Source: DAITPV01 sp050692555
Lineage (GTDB): Bacteria; Actinomycetota; UBA4738; CALAEC01
Reading direction: 5' to 3'
Length of the DNA stretch: 64,000 nucleotides
Assembly: GCA_050692555.1 (NCBI GenBank)
Contig: JBOGVS010000007.1
Location: forward strand, 21,310 to 85,309
Shown here: one piece after another, positions 44,632 to 54,624 of the stretch
How the letters are laid out: every line of letters begins with the position of its first letter
Numbering within the stretch: position 1 is the first letter of the stretch
Program-made: the position numbers and the translations under genes
Notes under the pieces: generated by a model
Database searches by the model: none
Told to the model about the DNA's origin: nothing
Seen by the model: only the letters and a program-made list of their open reading frames with translations

Positions 44632-46527
44632 CTAGCCGGCGCCACCTCCGGTTCCCCCGCCCCCGCCTCCTCCTCCGCCGGAGAACCCCCCGCCGAACCC
44701 TCCGCCCGAGCTGAACGATCCCGACCCGCCGGAGAACGACCACCCCGAAGACGACGAGCTCACCGCGGCCGCGGCGGTGTGAGCCGGTACCGAATGGAAG
44801 GAGTGCACCCACGCCAGGCCGTGCACCCCGCGGGGGGCTCCCGGCCAGGGCTCGGGTAGCTCCTCCGCAGGGACCAGGGCCTTCACCTGTTTCTCCACCA
44901 GGTCCGCGACCTCGAGCGCGGTGGCGTACACCAGGTAGCTCTCCCAGATCACCACGGCCAGGGCCGGGGCATCGGGGAGTGAGGAGAACCGCTTCAAGAA
45001 CGTCCGGAACGACCGCCACCGGGCCACCCGCTCCCGGAACGGCGCCGCCACCCGGGCCCGGATCAGCACGTGAGCCAGGATCATCCCCGCCAGCGAGACC
45101 GGGATGAGGATCAGGGCTTGCGGTCCGCCCAGGATCTCCACCCCCACGCCGCCCAGGACGATCCCCCCGAGGCCGATGAGCGTGACCAGCCAGGACTCCC
45201 ACCTCGGACCGGTACTGACCTTGGAGAATCCGCTCTTGCTGGTGTCCTTCACCTCGTCCCACCACTCCTTCAGCTCGGTGCGGCGCTTCCCGGTGGCCCG
45301 AAGCTTCTTCAGCGAGACCGTGTCGGCCTTGCCGTCGGGGAACAGGAACTCCGCGAACTCCCGGTCCAGGCCATCTTCGGGGAGGTCCTTAAGGTTGACC
45401 CGGAAGTCCTTCGGGTCGGAGACCCGGCCCTCACCCTGCACGTCGATGACCCCGGTGCGGGCCAGGTGGAGCATCTGGGTTCGGTATAACGTCTGCGGTG
45501 ACACGCGTCCCTTGACCTCGCCCCACAGACGAGCCAGGTCCATGGGGTGGAGCTCTTCCGGCGGGTCCTGGAGGACGTCGGGCACCCCCGGGACCCGGTC
45601 CCGGCCCCTGGAGATCAAGACCAGAGCCAGGAAGGCCAGCGGGATCATCCCCAGCAGGACGTACATCACCTTCCGGCGCGCTGCGTCTCTTCGTTGCTCC
45701 TCCAGGAACTCGCGCCGAGCCGCGTTGGCCTGGTCGGCCAGGACCGTCTCCTCGGCGATGATGGCGTCCGCCTGCGGGAACTCCTGCTGGAACGACAGCG
45801 GCACCGCTTCGGGTGGGAACAGGATCGACCCCTCCACGAACGTGTACGCGGGAACGTCCTCCACCTCGAGCTCGACGGTCTGCGGATCGGTGATGCGAAC
45901 TTCCCCCTGAGGAGGTCCATGGCCCCAGGCCCGCACCTCACCGGGCTGCAGCGCCACCTGGTCGACCTGGCCCGAGGGTTCCCGCGCCGGGCAAGGCGGG
46001 ATTCCCCTGCGAAGCCGGGCCGCGTTGGAGGCCTTGGGGGGGACGTGGACCCGCACCAGGGCGGAGTCGGTGGGAACCTCCCAGCCTGTGCCGATGAATT
46101 GCCACAGCAGGTGGGCGCCGTCTCCGTACACGTTCACCGCGCACCGGGCCCGGTAGCTGATCGTGAACGTCCGCAGTTCGTCCTCGGCCTGGAACCCCCA
46201 CCGGGCCCGGAACCCGGCCAGGTACGGCTCGATGGTGGCGTCCACAGTCCGGCCACCCTCGCTGACCGTGAAGTCCTGGATGCGGTCGAACGGCCACGCG
46301 ACGGTGAAGTACGCGAAGCTGAACTCGCCGTCGAACTCGAACGTGCGGCGCTCCACGAGGTCCAGCGATCCGTCCGGGGCCACCGTGGCATCGATCTCCA
46401 CTCGAGGGAACCGATACGCCTTGCCCAGTACGGCCGGCAGCAGGGTCGGCAGGACCGTGAACGCGATCGGAACCACGAAGACGAGGAACACGATCACCCG
46501 CCCGACCCACTTGGACGTCCGGTTCAC
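44632..46527 (-). CDS. DUF2207 membrane protein with glycine/serine-rich tail
   Basis: 631 residues. N-terminal helix (about 9-30), a large extracytoplasmic beta-domain typical of DUF2207 (VEIDATVAPDGSLDLVERRTFEFDGEFSFAYF, of which the first part is diagnostic), a helix at about 290-308 followed by a cytoplasmic region, and two helices near 440-490. The C terminus is a long Gly/Ser repeat tract ending in GGGGGGGGGTGGGAG. Family members are widespread, function unknown. Start GTG 46527, 23 bases from the divergent glycosyltransferase gene. Confidence 0.85.
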   Translation of the reverse strand: MNRTSKWVGRVIVFLVFVVPIAFTVLPTLLPAVLGKAYRFPRVEIDATVAPDGSLDLVERRTFEFDGEFSFAYFTVAWPFDRIQDFTVSEGGRTVDATIEPYLAGFRARWGFQAEDELRTFTISYRARCAVNVYGDGAHLLWQFIGTGWEVPTDSALVRVHVPPKASNAARLRRGIPPCPAREPSGQVDQVALQPGEVRAWGHGPPQGEVRITDPQTVELEVEDVPAYTFVEGSILFPPEAVPLSFQQEFPQADAIIAEETVLADQANAARREFLEEQRRDAARRKVMYVLLGMIPLAFLALVLISRGRDRVPGVPDVLQDPPEELHPMDLARLWGEVKGRVSPQTLYRTQMLHLARTGVIDVQGEGRVSDPKDFRVNLKDLPEDGLDREFAEFLFPDGKADTVSLKKLRATGKRRTELKEWWDEVKDTSKSGFSKVSTGPRWESWLVTLIGLGGIVLGGVGVEILGGPQALILIPVSLAGMILAHVLIRARVAAPFRERVARWRSFRTFLKRFSSLPDAPALAVVIWESYLVYATALEVADLVEKQVKALVPAEELPEPWPGAPRGVHGLAWVHSFHSVPAHTAAAAVSSSSSGWSFSGGSGSFSSGGGFGGGFSGGGGGGGGGTGGGAG

Positions 46528-46550
46528 GGAGCGCAGTCTAGGGGAACCCC

Positions 46551-47753
46551 GTGGCCGATAATCCCCGGGTGCGCCGCCATTCCCGACCCACGAGCCTCGT
46601 CGTGGTCCTGGCCGCCACCATCTTCTCCCTGGGCCTGGGCTTCCTGATCAAGTCCCCCTGCCTGGGTTCGTGGTCGGACGGCCGCCAGTACAACCGGCTG
46701 TGCTACTCGGACGTCGCCGCCCTGTATGCCTCGGAGGACCGCGACCGCGGGCTGGACCAGGACCGGGTCCCCTACGTGGACGGTGAGAACGAGTACCCCG
46801 TGCTGACCGGGCTGTTCATGGGCCTGGCCGCCCTCCCCGCCGACTCCTATGCCTCCTTCTTCGTGTGGACCGCGGCGCTCCTCACGGTGTGCGCCCTGGC
46901 CACGTCCTGGGCCCTCCACCGGGCGGCCGGCGGGAACGCCCTGCTGTTCGCCCTCAGCCCCACGCTGGCGATCTACGGGTTCCTGAACTGGGATCTGCTG
47001 GCCGTGGCCCTGGCCACCGGGGCGACCCTGGCCCACCTTCGGCGTCGGGACGGCGCGGCCGGGGTCCTCCTGGGCCTGGGGACCGCGGCAAAGCTGTACC
47101 CCGGGCTCTTGCTGGTCCCCTTCGCCGTCGGGCTGGTCCGAGAGGGCCGGCGGGGCGACGCCCAGCGGATGCTCGGGGCGGCGGCCATCGCCTGGGGAAT
47201 CATGAACCTGCCGCTGGCGGCGGCGTCCCCGGAGCGGTGGTCGGAGTTCTTCCGGTTCAACGCCGAACGTTCGGCCGACTGGGATAGCGTGTGGTTCCTG
47301 CTCCAGCGCCACCTGGGCGTCACGTGGGACCCCTCAACGGTCAACGTGCTGGCCGCGGCCTCCTTCGTGGGGATCGCCGCGCTCCTGTGGCGTGCCGCGT
47401 CTCGCCGCGGAGTGCCGGCGTGGACCTTCGGCTTTCCCCTGCTGGTGGTGTTCCTGCTCACCAGCAAGGTGTACTCGCCGCAGTACGGGCTGTGGCTGAT
47501 CCCGTGGTTCGCCCTGGTGCTCCCGGACCTCCGGCTGTTCGCCGCGTTCCAGGCGGCCGACGTGGCCGTGTTCGTCACTCGGTTCCAGTTCTTCGCCCGG
47601 TACGGGGATACCGGAGAGGGGTTGCCGTTCTGGTCGTTCGAGCTCGCCCTCCTGATCCGGGCGGCGATCCTGGTGGTGTGCGTGGTGGCCTGGCTGCGCC
47701 GGCAGCCCGAGCCCCGCCCGCTGGGAGCCGCACTGGTGGCGGAATCGGCGTGA
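46551..47753 (+). CDS. GT87-type membrane glycosyltransferase
   Basis: 400 residues with 9 to 10 hydrophobic segments. The N-terminal region (CLGSWSDGRQYNRLCYSDV) with acidic residues after the first helix and the ENEYPVLTG segment are the loop features of the DUF2029/GT87 polyprenol-phosphate-mannose-dependent transferases, and GLGTAAKLYPGLLL is a conserved family motif. It would add a sugar to a lipid or glycan on the outer face of the membrane. GTG 46551 is used; GTG 46569 is an alternative. Coupled to the next gene by a GTGA overlap. Confidence 0.8.
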   Translation: MADNPRVRRHSRPTSLVVVLAATIFSLGLGFLIKSPCLGSWSDGRQYNRLCYSDVAALYASEDRDRGLDQDRVPYVDGENEYPVLTGLFMGLAALPADSYASFFVWTAALLTVCALATSWALHRAAGGNALLFALSPTLAIYGFLNWDLLAVALATGATLAHLRRRDGAAGVLLGLGTAAKLYPGLLLVPFAVGLVREGRRGDAQRMLGAAAIAWGIMNLPLAAASPERWSEFFRFNAERSADWDSVWFLLQRHLGVTWDPSTVNVLAAASFVGIAALLWRAASRRGVPAWTFGFPLLVVFLLTSKVYSPQYGLWLIPWFALVLPDLRLFAAFQAADVAVFVTRFQFFARYGDTGEGLPFWSFELALLIRAAILVVCVVAWLRRQPEPRPLGAALVAESA

Positions 47754-48955
47754 AGACCGAGGACCTATCCGCGCAGGACGAGCGGCGAGAAGCCGAGTTG
47801 GAGCGTGACCGGGTCCGGCGGGGGCTCCGTTACTGCCTGGGCGTGTTCCTGGGGCTCCGGATCGGGCTGTCGCTCCTGGCGCTGGCCGGAGTGGCCCTGC
47901 TGCCGGGTCTGGACCCGGTCGACGTGCCCGGATGGCCGGCCCACCCGACCACTCCCGGGTGGCACAACCTGGTCACGTCGTGGGAGCGATTCGACGCGCT
48001 GTGGTTCCTGCGGATCGCCACCGCCGGGTACGTGGACGGAGACGGAAGCGCGGCGTTCTTCCCCCTGTACCCGCTGACGATCCGGGCGGTCTCGCCCCTG
48101 ATGGGGGGCCACCCCCTGGCCGCGGCCTTTCTGGTGTCGAACGCCTCGGCCCTGGGCGCCATGGTGGCCCTGTACTTCCTCACCGCCTCGGAGTTCGACG
48201 AGACGGTGGCCCGAAGGACCGTGCTGTACCTCGCGGTGTTCCCGACCTCGTTCTTCCTGCTGGCTCCCTATTCGGAGTCGCTGTTCCTGGTCCTGGTGCT
48301 GGTGTCGCTGTGGGCCGCTCGCCGGTCCCGATGGTGGCTGGCGGGAGCGGCGGCCGCGCTTGCGGCGACCACCCGCAACCTCGGCGTGCTGCTGGTCCTT
48401 CCCCTGGTCGTGGAAGCGGTCCACCAGTCCCGGGAGCGCCGGCGGTCCCCGGTGATGCCGCTGGTGGCCTCGGTCGGCGCCATGGTGGGGCTGGCGGCTT
48501 ACCTGGGGTACTGGGAGGTGGTCTCCGGTGACGCCCTGGCCCCCATCCATCAGCAGGCCACCTGGCTGCGGGAGTTCTCGTTTCCCTGGGTCTCGGTGCT
48601 CCGGGCCACCGACGTGGCCTTCGCCTTCGTCGGCGTGTACCCCGGCGGGTACCACCTGATGGACTGGCTGCTGGTGACTCCGGCCCTGGTGGCCGCGGTG
48701 TGGGTGGCCCTGCGGACCCGCCCCCTGTACGGCGTATACACCTGGGCCGGCCTGCTGGCCCCGCTCTCGTTCATCTTCGAGCCTCGCCCGTACATGTCCC
48801 TCCCTCGCTTTCTCCTGCCGCTGTTCCCCATCCTGTGGGCCGGGGCGGTGTGGGCCGGCCGCCGGCGAGGCGTCCACGAGGCCCTGGTGGCGGTCTCGGC
48901 GGGGATCCTGGGGCTGTTCACGGTCCTCTTCGTGAACTGGTACTTCGTGTTCTGA
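47750..48955 (+). CDS. PIG-V-like membrane mannosyltransferase
   Basis: 401 residues, about 9 to 10 helices. After a helix, the loop SWERFDALWFLRIATAGYVDGDGSAAFFPLYPL (first part shown for recognition) is the PIG-V family signature: WD/RFDA-x-WFLRIA plus AFFPLYPL. Dolichol/polyprenyl-phosphate mannose is the usual donor. Paired with the GT87 gene by a GTGA overlap, so the two probably act on the same extracytoplasmic glycan or lipid. Start GTG 47750 was chosen for that overlap; a larger frame upstream is antisense-like. Confidence 0.82.
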   Translation: MKTEDLSAQDERREAELERDRVRRGLRYCLGVFLGLRIGLSLLALAGVALLPGLDPVDVPGWPAHPTTPGWHNLVTSWERFDALWFLRIATAGYVDGDGSAAFFPLYPLTIRAVSPLMGGHPLAAAFLVSNASALGAMVALYFLTASEFDETVARRTVLYLAVFPTSFFLLAPYSESLFLVLVLVSLWAARRSRWWLAGAAAALAATTRNLGVLLVLPLVVEAVHQSRERRRSPVMPLVASVGAMVGLAAYLGYWEVVSGDALAPIHQQATWLREFSFPWVSVLRATDVAFAFVGVYPGGYHLMDWLLVTPALVAAVWVALRTRPLYGVYTWAGLLAPLSFIFEPRPYMSLPRFLLPLFPILWAGAVWAGRRRGVHEALVAVSAGILGLFTVLFVNWYFVF

Positions 48956-49005
48956 CCTCGACTAAAGGTTCGCCTCGGACCCGTCGAATCAGACCCCGCG
49001 GGCTT

Positions 49006-50097
49006 ATGCGCGACGTAGATTCACTCCTCCGGTTGCTGGCCGAGCGCCAGGGCTCCGACCTGCACCTCAAGGTCGGCTCCCCGCCGCTCATGCGCGTCGA
49101 CGGGGTGCTGTCCCGCATCGAGGGCGAGGAGAAGCTCCTCCCCGAGGAAACCGAGTCCCTGGCCCGGCACCTGATGCCGCCCGAGCGGTGGGAGAACTTC
49201 CTGCTCCGGAGCGAGGCCGACCTGGCCTACGGCCTGAAGGGCGTGGCTCGATTCCGGGTCAACGTGTTCCGCCAGAGAGGGTCGGTCAGCGTGGTGCTCC
49301 GGCTGGTGCGCATCGGGAGCCCCTCCCTGGCGGACCTGGGTCTCCCGCCGGTCGTCCACACCCTGGCCGACGAGGCCAGGGGACTCGTCCTGGTCACCGG
49401 CCCCACGGGTTCGGGGAAGACCACCACCCTGTCGGCCATGATCGACCACATCAATGGCACCCGGCCCGCCCACATCGTGACGATCGAGGATCCCATCGAG
49501 GTGATCCACCCCGACCAAGTTGCCGCCGTGAACCAGCGGGAGGTGGGCGTGGACACCGACAGCTTCGTCACCGCCATGCGCTCGGTCATGCGTCAGGACC
49601 CAGACGTGATCCTCATCGGGGAGATGCGCGATGCGGAGACGGTCCAGGCTGCCCTGGCAGCCGCGGAGACAGGCCACCTGGTGCTCTCGACCCTGCACAC
49701 CATCGACGCCGCGGAGACCGTGAACCGCATCGTGGACTTCTTCCCCCCGTACCAACAGCAGCAGGTCAGGGTGACGCTGGCCGGGGCGCTCCGCGGGGTC
49801 CTGTGTCAGCGGCTCCTCCCCAGGGCCGGAGGCGGACGGGTCCCCGCCATGGAGGTCATGATCACCAACGGTCGGATCGCCGAACGGATCCTCGAGCCCA
49901 ATCGGACCCAGGAGATCGAGGAGGTCGTGGCGGAGGGCGGCTACTACGGCATGAAGACGTTCGACCAGTCCCTGGTGGACCTGGTCAGGGAAGGCACGGT
50001 GACCGCCGACGACGCCGTGGCCGCAGCTTCCAACCGGCACGACTTCGAGCTCGCCCTTCAGCAGGCCGGCGTCGCCGCTGTCCCCGCCCCCAGTTAG
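49006..50097 (+). CDS. pilT: PilT retraction ATPase of type IV pili
   Basis: 363 residues. DLHLKVGSPPLMRVDGVL opens the N-terminal PAS-like domain; Walker A GPTGSGKTTT (132-141), ASP box region VTIEDPIEV, Walker B VILIGEMRD, and the His box LSTLHTIDAAETVNRI are all present. GALRGVLCQRLLPR aligns with the AIRNL-type motif needed for retraction. It powers pilus retraction, but no other pil gene is in the window, so the rest of the machine must lie elsewhere. ATG 49006. Confidence 0.93.
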   Translation: MRDVDSLLRLLAERQGSDLHLKVGSPPLMRVDGVLSRIEGEEKLLPEETESLARHLMPPERWENFLLRSEADLAYGLKGVARFRVNVFRQRGSVSVVLRLVRIGSPSLADLGLPPVVHTLADEARGLVLVTGPTGSGKTTTLSAMIDHINGTRPAHIVTIEDPIEVIHPDQVAAVNQREVGVDTDSFVTAMRSVMRQDPDVILIGEMRDAETVQAALAAAETGHLVLSTLHTIDAAETVNRIVDFFPPYQQQQVRVTLAGALRGVLCQRLLPRAGGGRVPAMEVMITNGRIAERILEPNRTQEIEEVVAEGGYYGMKTFDQSLVDLVREGTVTADDAVAAASNRHDFELALQQAGVAAVPAPS

Positions 50098-50135
50098 CGT
50101 TCACGGCGCGGGACTCCTAGGATGCCCCCAGGCCC

Positions 50136-50774
<639 letters not shown>

Positions 50775-50796
50775 CCCGGCCCTCCCCCGGGCCGCC

Positions 50797-52932
50797 CTAT
50801 GTGGGAGACGGGGACGGCGAGGGTGGTGGCGGTGGAGGCGAGGGGGGCGGCGGCGGGGGCGGCGGCGGGGGCGGGGGCACCGGGCTGGGCGAGGGAGGCG
50901 GCGGGGCGGGCTCCTCCTCTTTCTCTTCCTTGGGCTCTTCCTCCTTCTTCTCCTTCTTCGGAGACGGCGAGGGCGCGGGGATCGGGACCAGCGAGGGCTT
51001 GATCACTTCCCCGGTGAGATCCGGCGTGGGGAACGGCTCGGGGTCCAGGTCCCTGGCGATGGCCACCATGAAGTCGTTCCAGATCGGCGCGGCCACCGAC
51101 CCTCCCGTGGCTCCCGGCATCGAGACCCTCGCCTCCAGGTGGCCCACCCACACGCAGACCGCAAGCTCGCTGCTCGAGCCGCAGAACCACACGTCGGAGT
51201 CATCGTCGGTAGTGCCGGTCTTCCCGAAGACCTCGAAGGTCAGGCCGTCGTTGGCCACGGTGCCCGTCCCGCCGGAGACCACGGACTTCATGGCGTACAC
51301 GGCCTGGAGGGCCTCGTTCTCCTCCAGCACCCGCTTTCCCCGCCTGGAGTTCTGCTCGAGCACCTCGCCGTCCGGATCCTCGATGCGGTGGACCGGGGTG
51401 GCCGGATGGCGGACCCCGTGAGAGGCGAAGGTGGCGAACGCCTCGGTCATCTCCAGGGGGGTGACCTCCATGGTGCCCAGCGTGATCGAGCAGGGAACAG
51501 CGCCCCCCTCGATCTCCAGCGGGCTGCGGATGCCCATCCGGTGGGCCACCTCCGCCACGGCCTCAGGCCCCACCTCCACCACCAGTTGGGCAAAGATCGT
51601 GTTCACCGAGCTGGCCGTGGCGGACACGAGATTCATGGTCCCGAACCCGGAGTCCGAGTAGTTCGACGGCTCCCACCCAGGGCATCCGTCATCCGACAGG
51701 TCCACCTGCCCGGGCCCGTTGAACGTGGTGTTGAGCGAGATCCCCTGTTCGATCGCGGCCATCAACGTGAACGGCTTGAAGGCCGAACCCGACTGCCGCC
51801 CGGTCCCCCCGTCGCCGGTGGCCAGGTTCACGTGCTCGCGGGCGAAGTTCTGGCCACCCACCATGGCCTTGACCTCGCCGGTGGCCACGTCGATGGCCAC
51901 CAGGGCCGCCTGAGGGGTGTTCGGCTCCAGGCTCAGGTTCGCCGCGACGGCCTCCTGGGCCGCGGCCTGCCAGTCGGGGTCCAGGGTCCCGTCCACGCGA
52001 AGCCCCCCGGTGAAGGTCTCGCCACCGAACCTCCGCTCCAGGTACCGGCGGCTGTAGTCGATGTAGTACGCCGCCTGCGAGCGGTCGTATCCCTTCCGCG
52101 GCGGGAACACCTCCACCTCGTCGTCCTTGAGGGGTTCGACCTCCGAGGGCGTCACGAACCCCAGCTGGACCATCCGGTCGAGCACGATGTTGCGCCGGGT
52201 CTCGGCCTCATCGGGGTTGTCGACGGGGTCGAACAGCTCCGGACCACTGATCAGGCCGGCCAGAGTGGCCGACTGGGCCAGGTCGAGGCGGCGGGCATGC
52301 TCCCGGAAGTACGTCTGCGCCGCGGCCTCCACACCGTACGCACCCTGGCCGAAGTAGACGGTGTTGAGATATCGGCGAAGGATCTCTTCCTTGGAGAGCT
52401 GCCGTTCCAGCTTGATGGCGTACAGGATCTCCTTGACCTTGCGGGTAACCGTGACTTCCCGTCCCACCTCGGGGAACACGTTGCGCACGTACTGCTGGGT
52501 GATCGTCGAGGCCCCCTGCTCGATCTCGCCTCCCGTCAGGTTCGCCCACGCGGCTCGGATGATGGCCATGAGGTCCACCCCGGAGTGGAAGAAGAAGTCC
52601 TCGTCCTCCGCGGCGATCACTGCCTGACGAAGCACCACGGGCATCTCCTCGAAGTCGACCGCCGTCCGGTCGACCCCGGCCTCGAAGGTGGTGAGGAGCT
52701 GACCGGACCCGTCGTACAGATAGGAGGTCTGGTCCTGCTTCACGTTCACGTCCAATGGCAACCGCGAGTACACGTACACGATGGTCCCGATGAATCCGCC
52801 TATGACCACGAGCGGTACCGCCCACAGCCACCAGAAGCGCAGAAGGAAGTGCCGGCGGCCACGGCGGCGTTTGGGTGACTTCTTCGGCGCGTGCTTGCGA
52901 ACGCGCCGTCTGGGAATCGTCGCGGTGGCCAC
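50797..52932 (-). CDS. Class A penicillin-binding protein with proline-rich cytoplasmic-distal tail
   Basis: 711 residues. Basic N terminus and one helix (about 32-55), a GT51 domain with catalytic Glu in AAEDEDFFFHSG (E109) and QGASTITQQYVRN, then a transpeptidase with SAFK (S-x-x-K in GSAFKPF), SVN and GKTGT. It polymerises and crosslinks peptidoglycan outside the cell. After about residue 640, a tract alternates Lys/Glu and Pro/Ser blocks (SPSPKKEKKEEE, then long Pro runs). Such tails occur in mycobacterial PonA-type enzymes. GTG 52932. Convergent with the response regulator. Confidence 0.92.
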   Translation of the reverse strand: MATATIPRRRVRKHAPKKSPKRRRGRRHFLLRFWWLWAVPLVVIGGFIGTIVYVYSRLPLDVNVKQDQTSYLYDGSGQLLTTFEAGVDRTAVDFEEMPVVLRQAVIAAEDEDFFFHSGVDLMAIIRAAWANLTGGEIEQGASTITQQYVRNVFPEVGREVTVTRKVKEILYAIKLERQLSKEEILRRYLNTVYFGQGAYGVEAAAQTYFREHARRLDLAQSATLAGLISGPELFDPVDNPDEAETRRNIVLDRMVQLGFVTPSEVEPLKDDEVEVFPPRKGYDRSQAAYYIDYSRRYLERRFGGETFTGGLRVDGTLDPDWQAAAQEAVAANLSLEPNTPQAALVAIDVATGEVKAMVGGQNFAREHVNLATGDGGTGRQSGSAFKPFTLMAAIEQGISLNTTFNGPGQVDLSDDGCPGWEPSNYSDSGFGTMNLVSATASSVNTIFAQLVVEVGPEAVAEVAHRMGIRSPLEIEGGAVPCSITLGTMEVTPLEMTEAFATFASHGVRHPATPVHRIEDPDGEVLEQNSRRGKRVLEENEALQAVYAMKSVVSGGTGTVANDGLTFEVFGKTGTTDDDSDVWFCGSSSELAVCVWVGHLEARVSMPGATGGSVAAPIWNDFMVAIARDLDPEPFPTPDLTGEVIKPSLVPIPAPSPSPKKEKKEEEPKEEKEEEPAPPPPSPSPVPPPPPPPPPPPPSPPPPPPSPSPSPT

Positions 52933-52986
52933 CGTTCCGACGATTCTACCGGTGCCCGGGCAGCTACCCCTCCAGCGGCTCGCCCT

Positions 52987-54624
52987 CTAGAGGAATCCCG
53001 CGCGTGCTGAGAGGAACACCAGGCGGAGCGCGGCGAACCCCACCGCCAGCTCGATCGCCAGCGCGAGGGCCAGCGCCGCACCCCGGGCCCGCCCCCAGGC
53101 CAGAACGGCGTTCACCCGGTCCCGGAGCGCGGTCAATCGCAGCCGCCCCGCGAGCCGGGCCGGCGTGTACCCGGGCCGCAAGTCGGCCAGGCCACCCGCC
53201 CGGGCAACCACCCAGGTCACCAGAGCCAGGGCCGGAGCGGCCACCAGGAGCAGCCGAAGCCCCCCCACTGGAGGCAGCCCCGGTGCTCCGGCCGCGGACA
53301 GAACCTCCGACGTCCCCAGTTCGCTCTCGACCCTGATCCACCAGCCCAGGCCCAACCGCACCGGCTGGACGCCCAGATAGAGGAGCAGGACCCCGACGAC
53401 CACGCCGATCCCGGTGCTCAGCGGCGCGGCACGGATCGTCCTGGCCAGGGCCAGGGCTCCGATGAGGGCGACGGTCAGCCCCGCCGCCGCCACCCCCGTC
53501 ACCACCAGGTACCAGGTCCCCACCTCTCCCCTGGTGGCTCCCAGGGACAGGGTCAGCCACGTCCCCGGGAAACCGCCGCCCAGCGGGACGCCGGCGAGGG
53601 ATCCCACGACCAGCCCCAGGGCCACCGCGGCGCCCCATCGCCACGGAGGCGTCGGAGGGGCCTCTTCCTCGTCGGCCGGATCTGCCAGGAGCGTGGCCGC
53701 GGCCGCCGCCAGGAGGAGCGGGGGAAACAGCACCAGGAAGGCCCGGGTGCCCACCGCTCCCCCAAGGCCCAGGGCCAGGAACATCACCCCCGCGGCCGCG
53801 CCCGAGACCCCGGCAACCGCCGGGCGGACCCCTCCCGACCAGATCGTCGCCGCGCCGGCCAGCGCCACAGCCGAGGCGGCGGCCACCGTGACCGGCGGCG
53901 ATGTCGACCCGCCGGCGATGGCCAGACCGGCCAGGGCCGCCAGGGCCACGCCCTGGCCCCGGAGAGCTGTGGTGAGGACGATGGCCGGGCCACCCGAGGC
54001 GGCCACCCGCCAGGTCCCCAGGCCCGGCACCGCCCCGGCCTTGATGGCCGCGGCCGCCAGGAGAAGGCCCGGCCCCAGACCGGTGGCCGGCCCGATCAGG
54101 GCGGTATCCGCTCGGTTGTAGAGCACGGATAGCCCCGCGAGGGCGATGGCGTCCGCAGCGGCCAGCCCGATCACTCCTCGGGGCCATCCCCCACCCTCTC
54201 GGGACAGACCCGAAAGCGCCACCGCCAACGTGGGCAGTGGAAGGAACAGGGCCTGAACCGGCAGCGTGTGCGCATAGGCCGCGATCACCACCGCCGTTCC
54301 GGCCACCCCGAGGCCGGCGATGGCCGATGGAGCCGACCCCGGCTCCATGCCCTCCGCCCGGGCCACCACTACCAGGATGGCCAGCTCCGCCAGCACCGCG
54401 ATCGACGCCCCCAGGACCCCCGGATCCAGGCTCCGCCAGGCCGGGTCCTGACCCCGGTACGCCAGCCAGAACACGGCCCACGCCGCTCCGTGGGCCACCA
54501 GGGCCGCGGCTCCCGCCAGGATCCGCCGGGCCCACACCGAGCGAGCCAGCCCTACCCACGTCAGGGCGGCGATCGCCGGGCCTGCCACCGCCACCTGCAG
54601 CAGGGGGACGGTGAGCTCGCTCAC
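52987..54624 (-). CDS. Polytopic membrane protein resembling a degenerate NuoN/HyfB-type proton-pumping subunit
   Basis: 545 residues, about 14 hydrophobic helices. One segment, LLLAAAAIKAGAVPGLGTW followed by GPAIVLTTALRGQGVALAA, has the pattern of the discontinuous helix in antiporter-like complex I and hydrogenase subunits (buried Lys, Pro break, Trp). An earlier helix (SIAVLAELAILVVVARAE) carries acidic residues where such proteins have a glutamate. Sequence agreement is weak and no clear family name can be given. GTG 54624 forms a GTGA overlap with the next upstream gene, so the two are a unit. No soluble complex I or hydrogenase subunit is encoded nearby. Confidence 0.5.
   Translation of the reverse strand: MSELTVPLLQVAVAGPAIAALTWVGLARSVWARRILAGAAALVAHGAAWAVFWLAYRGQDPAWRSLDPGVLGASIAVLAELAILVVVARAEGMEPGSAPSAIAGLGVAGTAVVIAAYAHTLPVQALFLPLPTLAVALSGLSREGGGWPRGVIGLAAADAIALAGLSVLYNRADTALIGPATGLGPGLLLAAAAIKAGAVPGLGTWRVAASGGPAIVLTTALRGQGVALAALAGLAIAGGSTSPPVTVAAASAVALAGAATIWSGGVRPAVAGVSGAAAGVMFLALGLGGAVGTRAFLVLFPPLLLAAAAATLLADPADEEEAPPTPPWRWGAAVALGLVVGSLAGVPLGGGFPGTWLTLSLGATRGEVGTWYLVVTGVAAAGLTVALIGALALARTIRAAPLSTGIGVVVGVLLLYLGVQPVRLGLGWWIRVESELGTSEVLSAAGAPGLPPVGGLRLLLVAAPALALVTWVVARAGGLADLRPGYTPARLAGRLRLTALRDRVNAVLAWGRARGAALALALAIELAVGFAALRLVFLSARAGFL

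Noticed and set aside
50800..51000. Glycine-rich plus-strand frames over the end of the PBP gene
   Set aside because: They are the complement of the proline-rich PBP tail and not independent genes.
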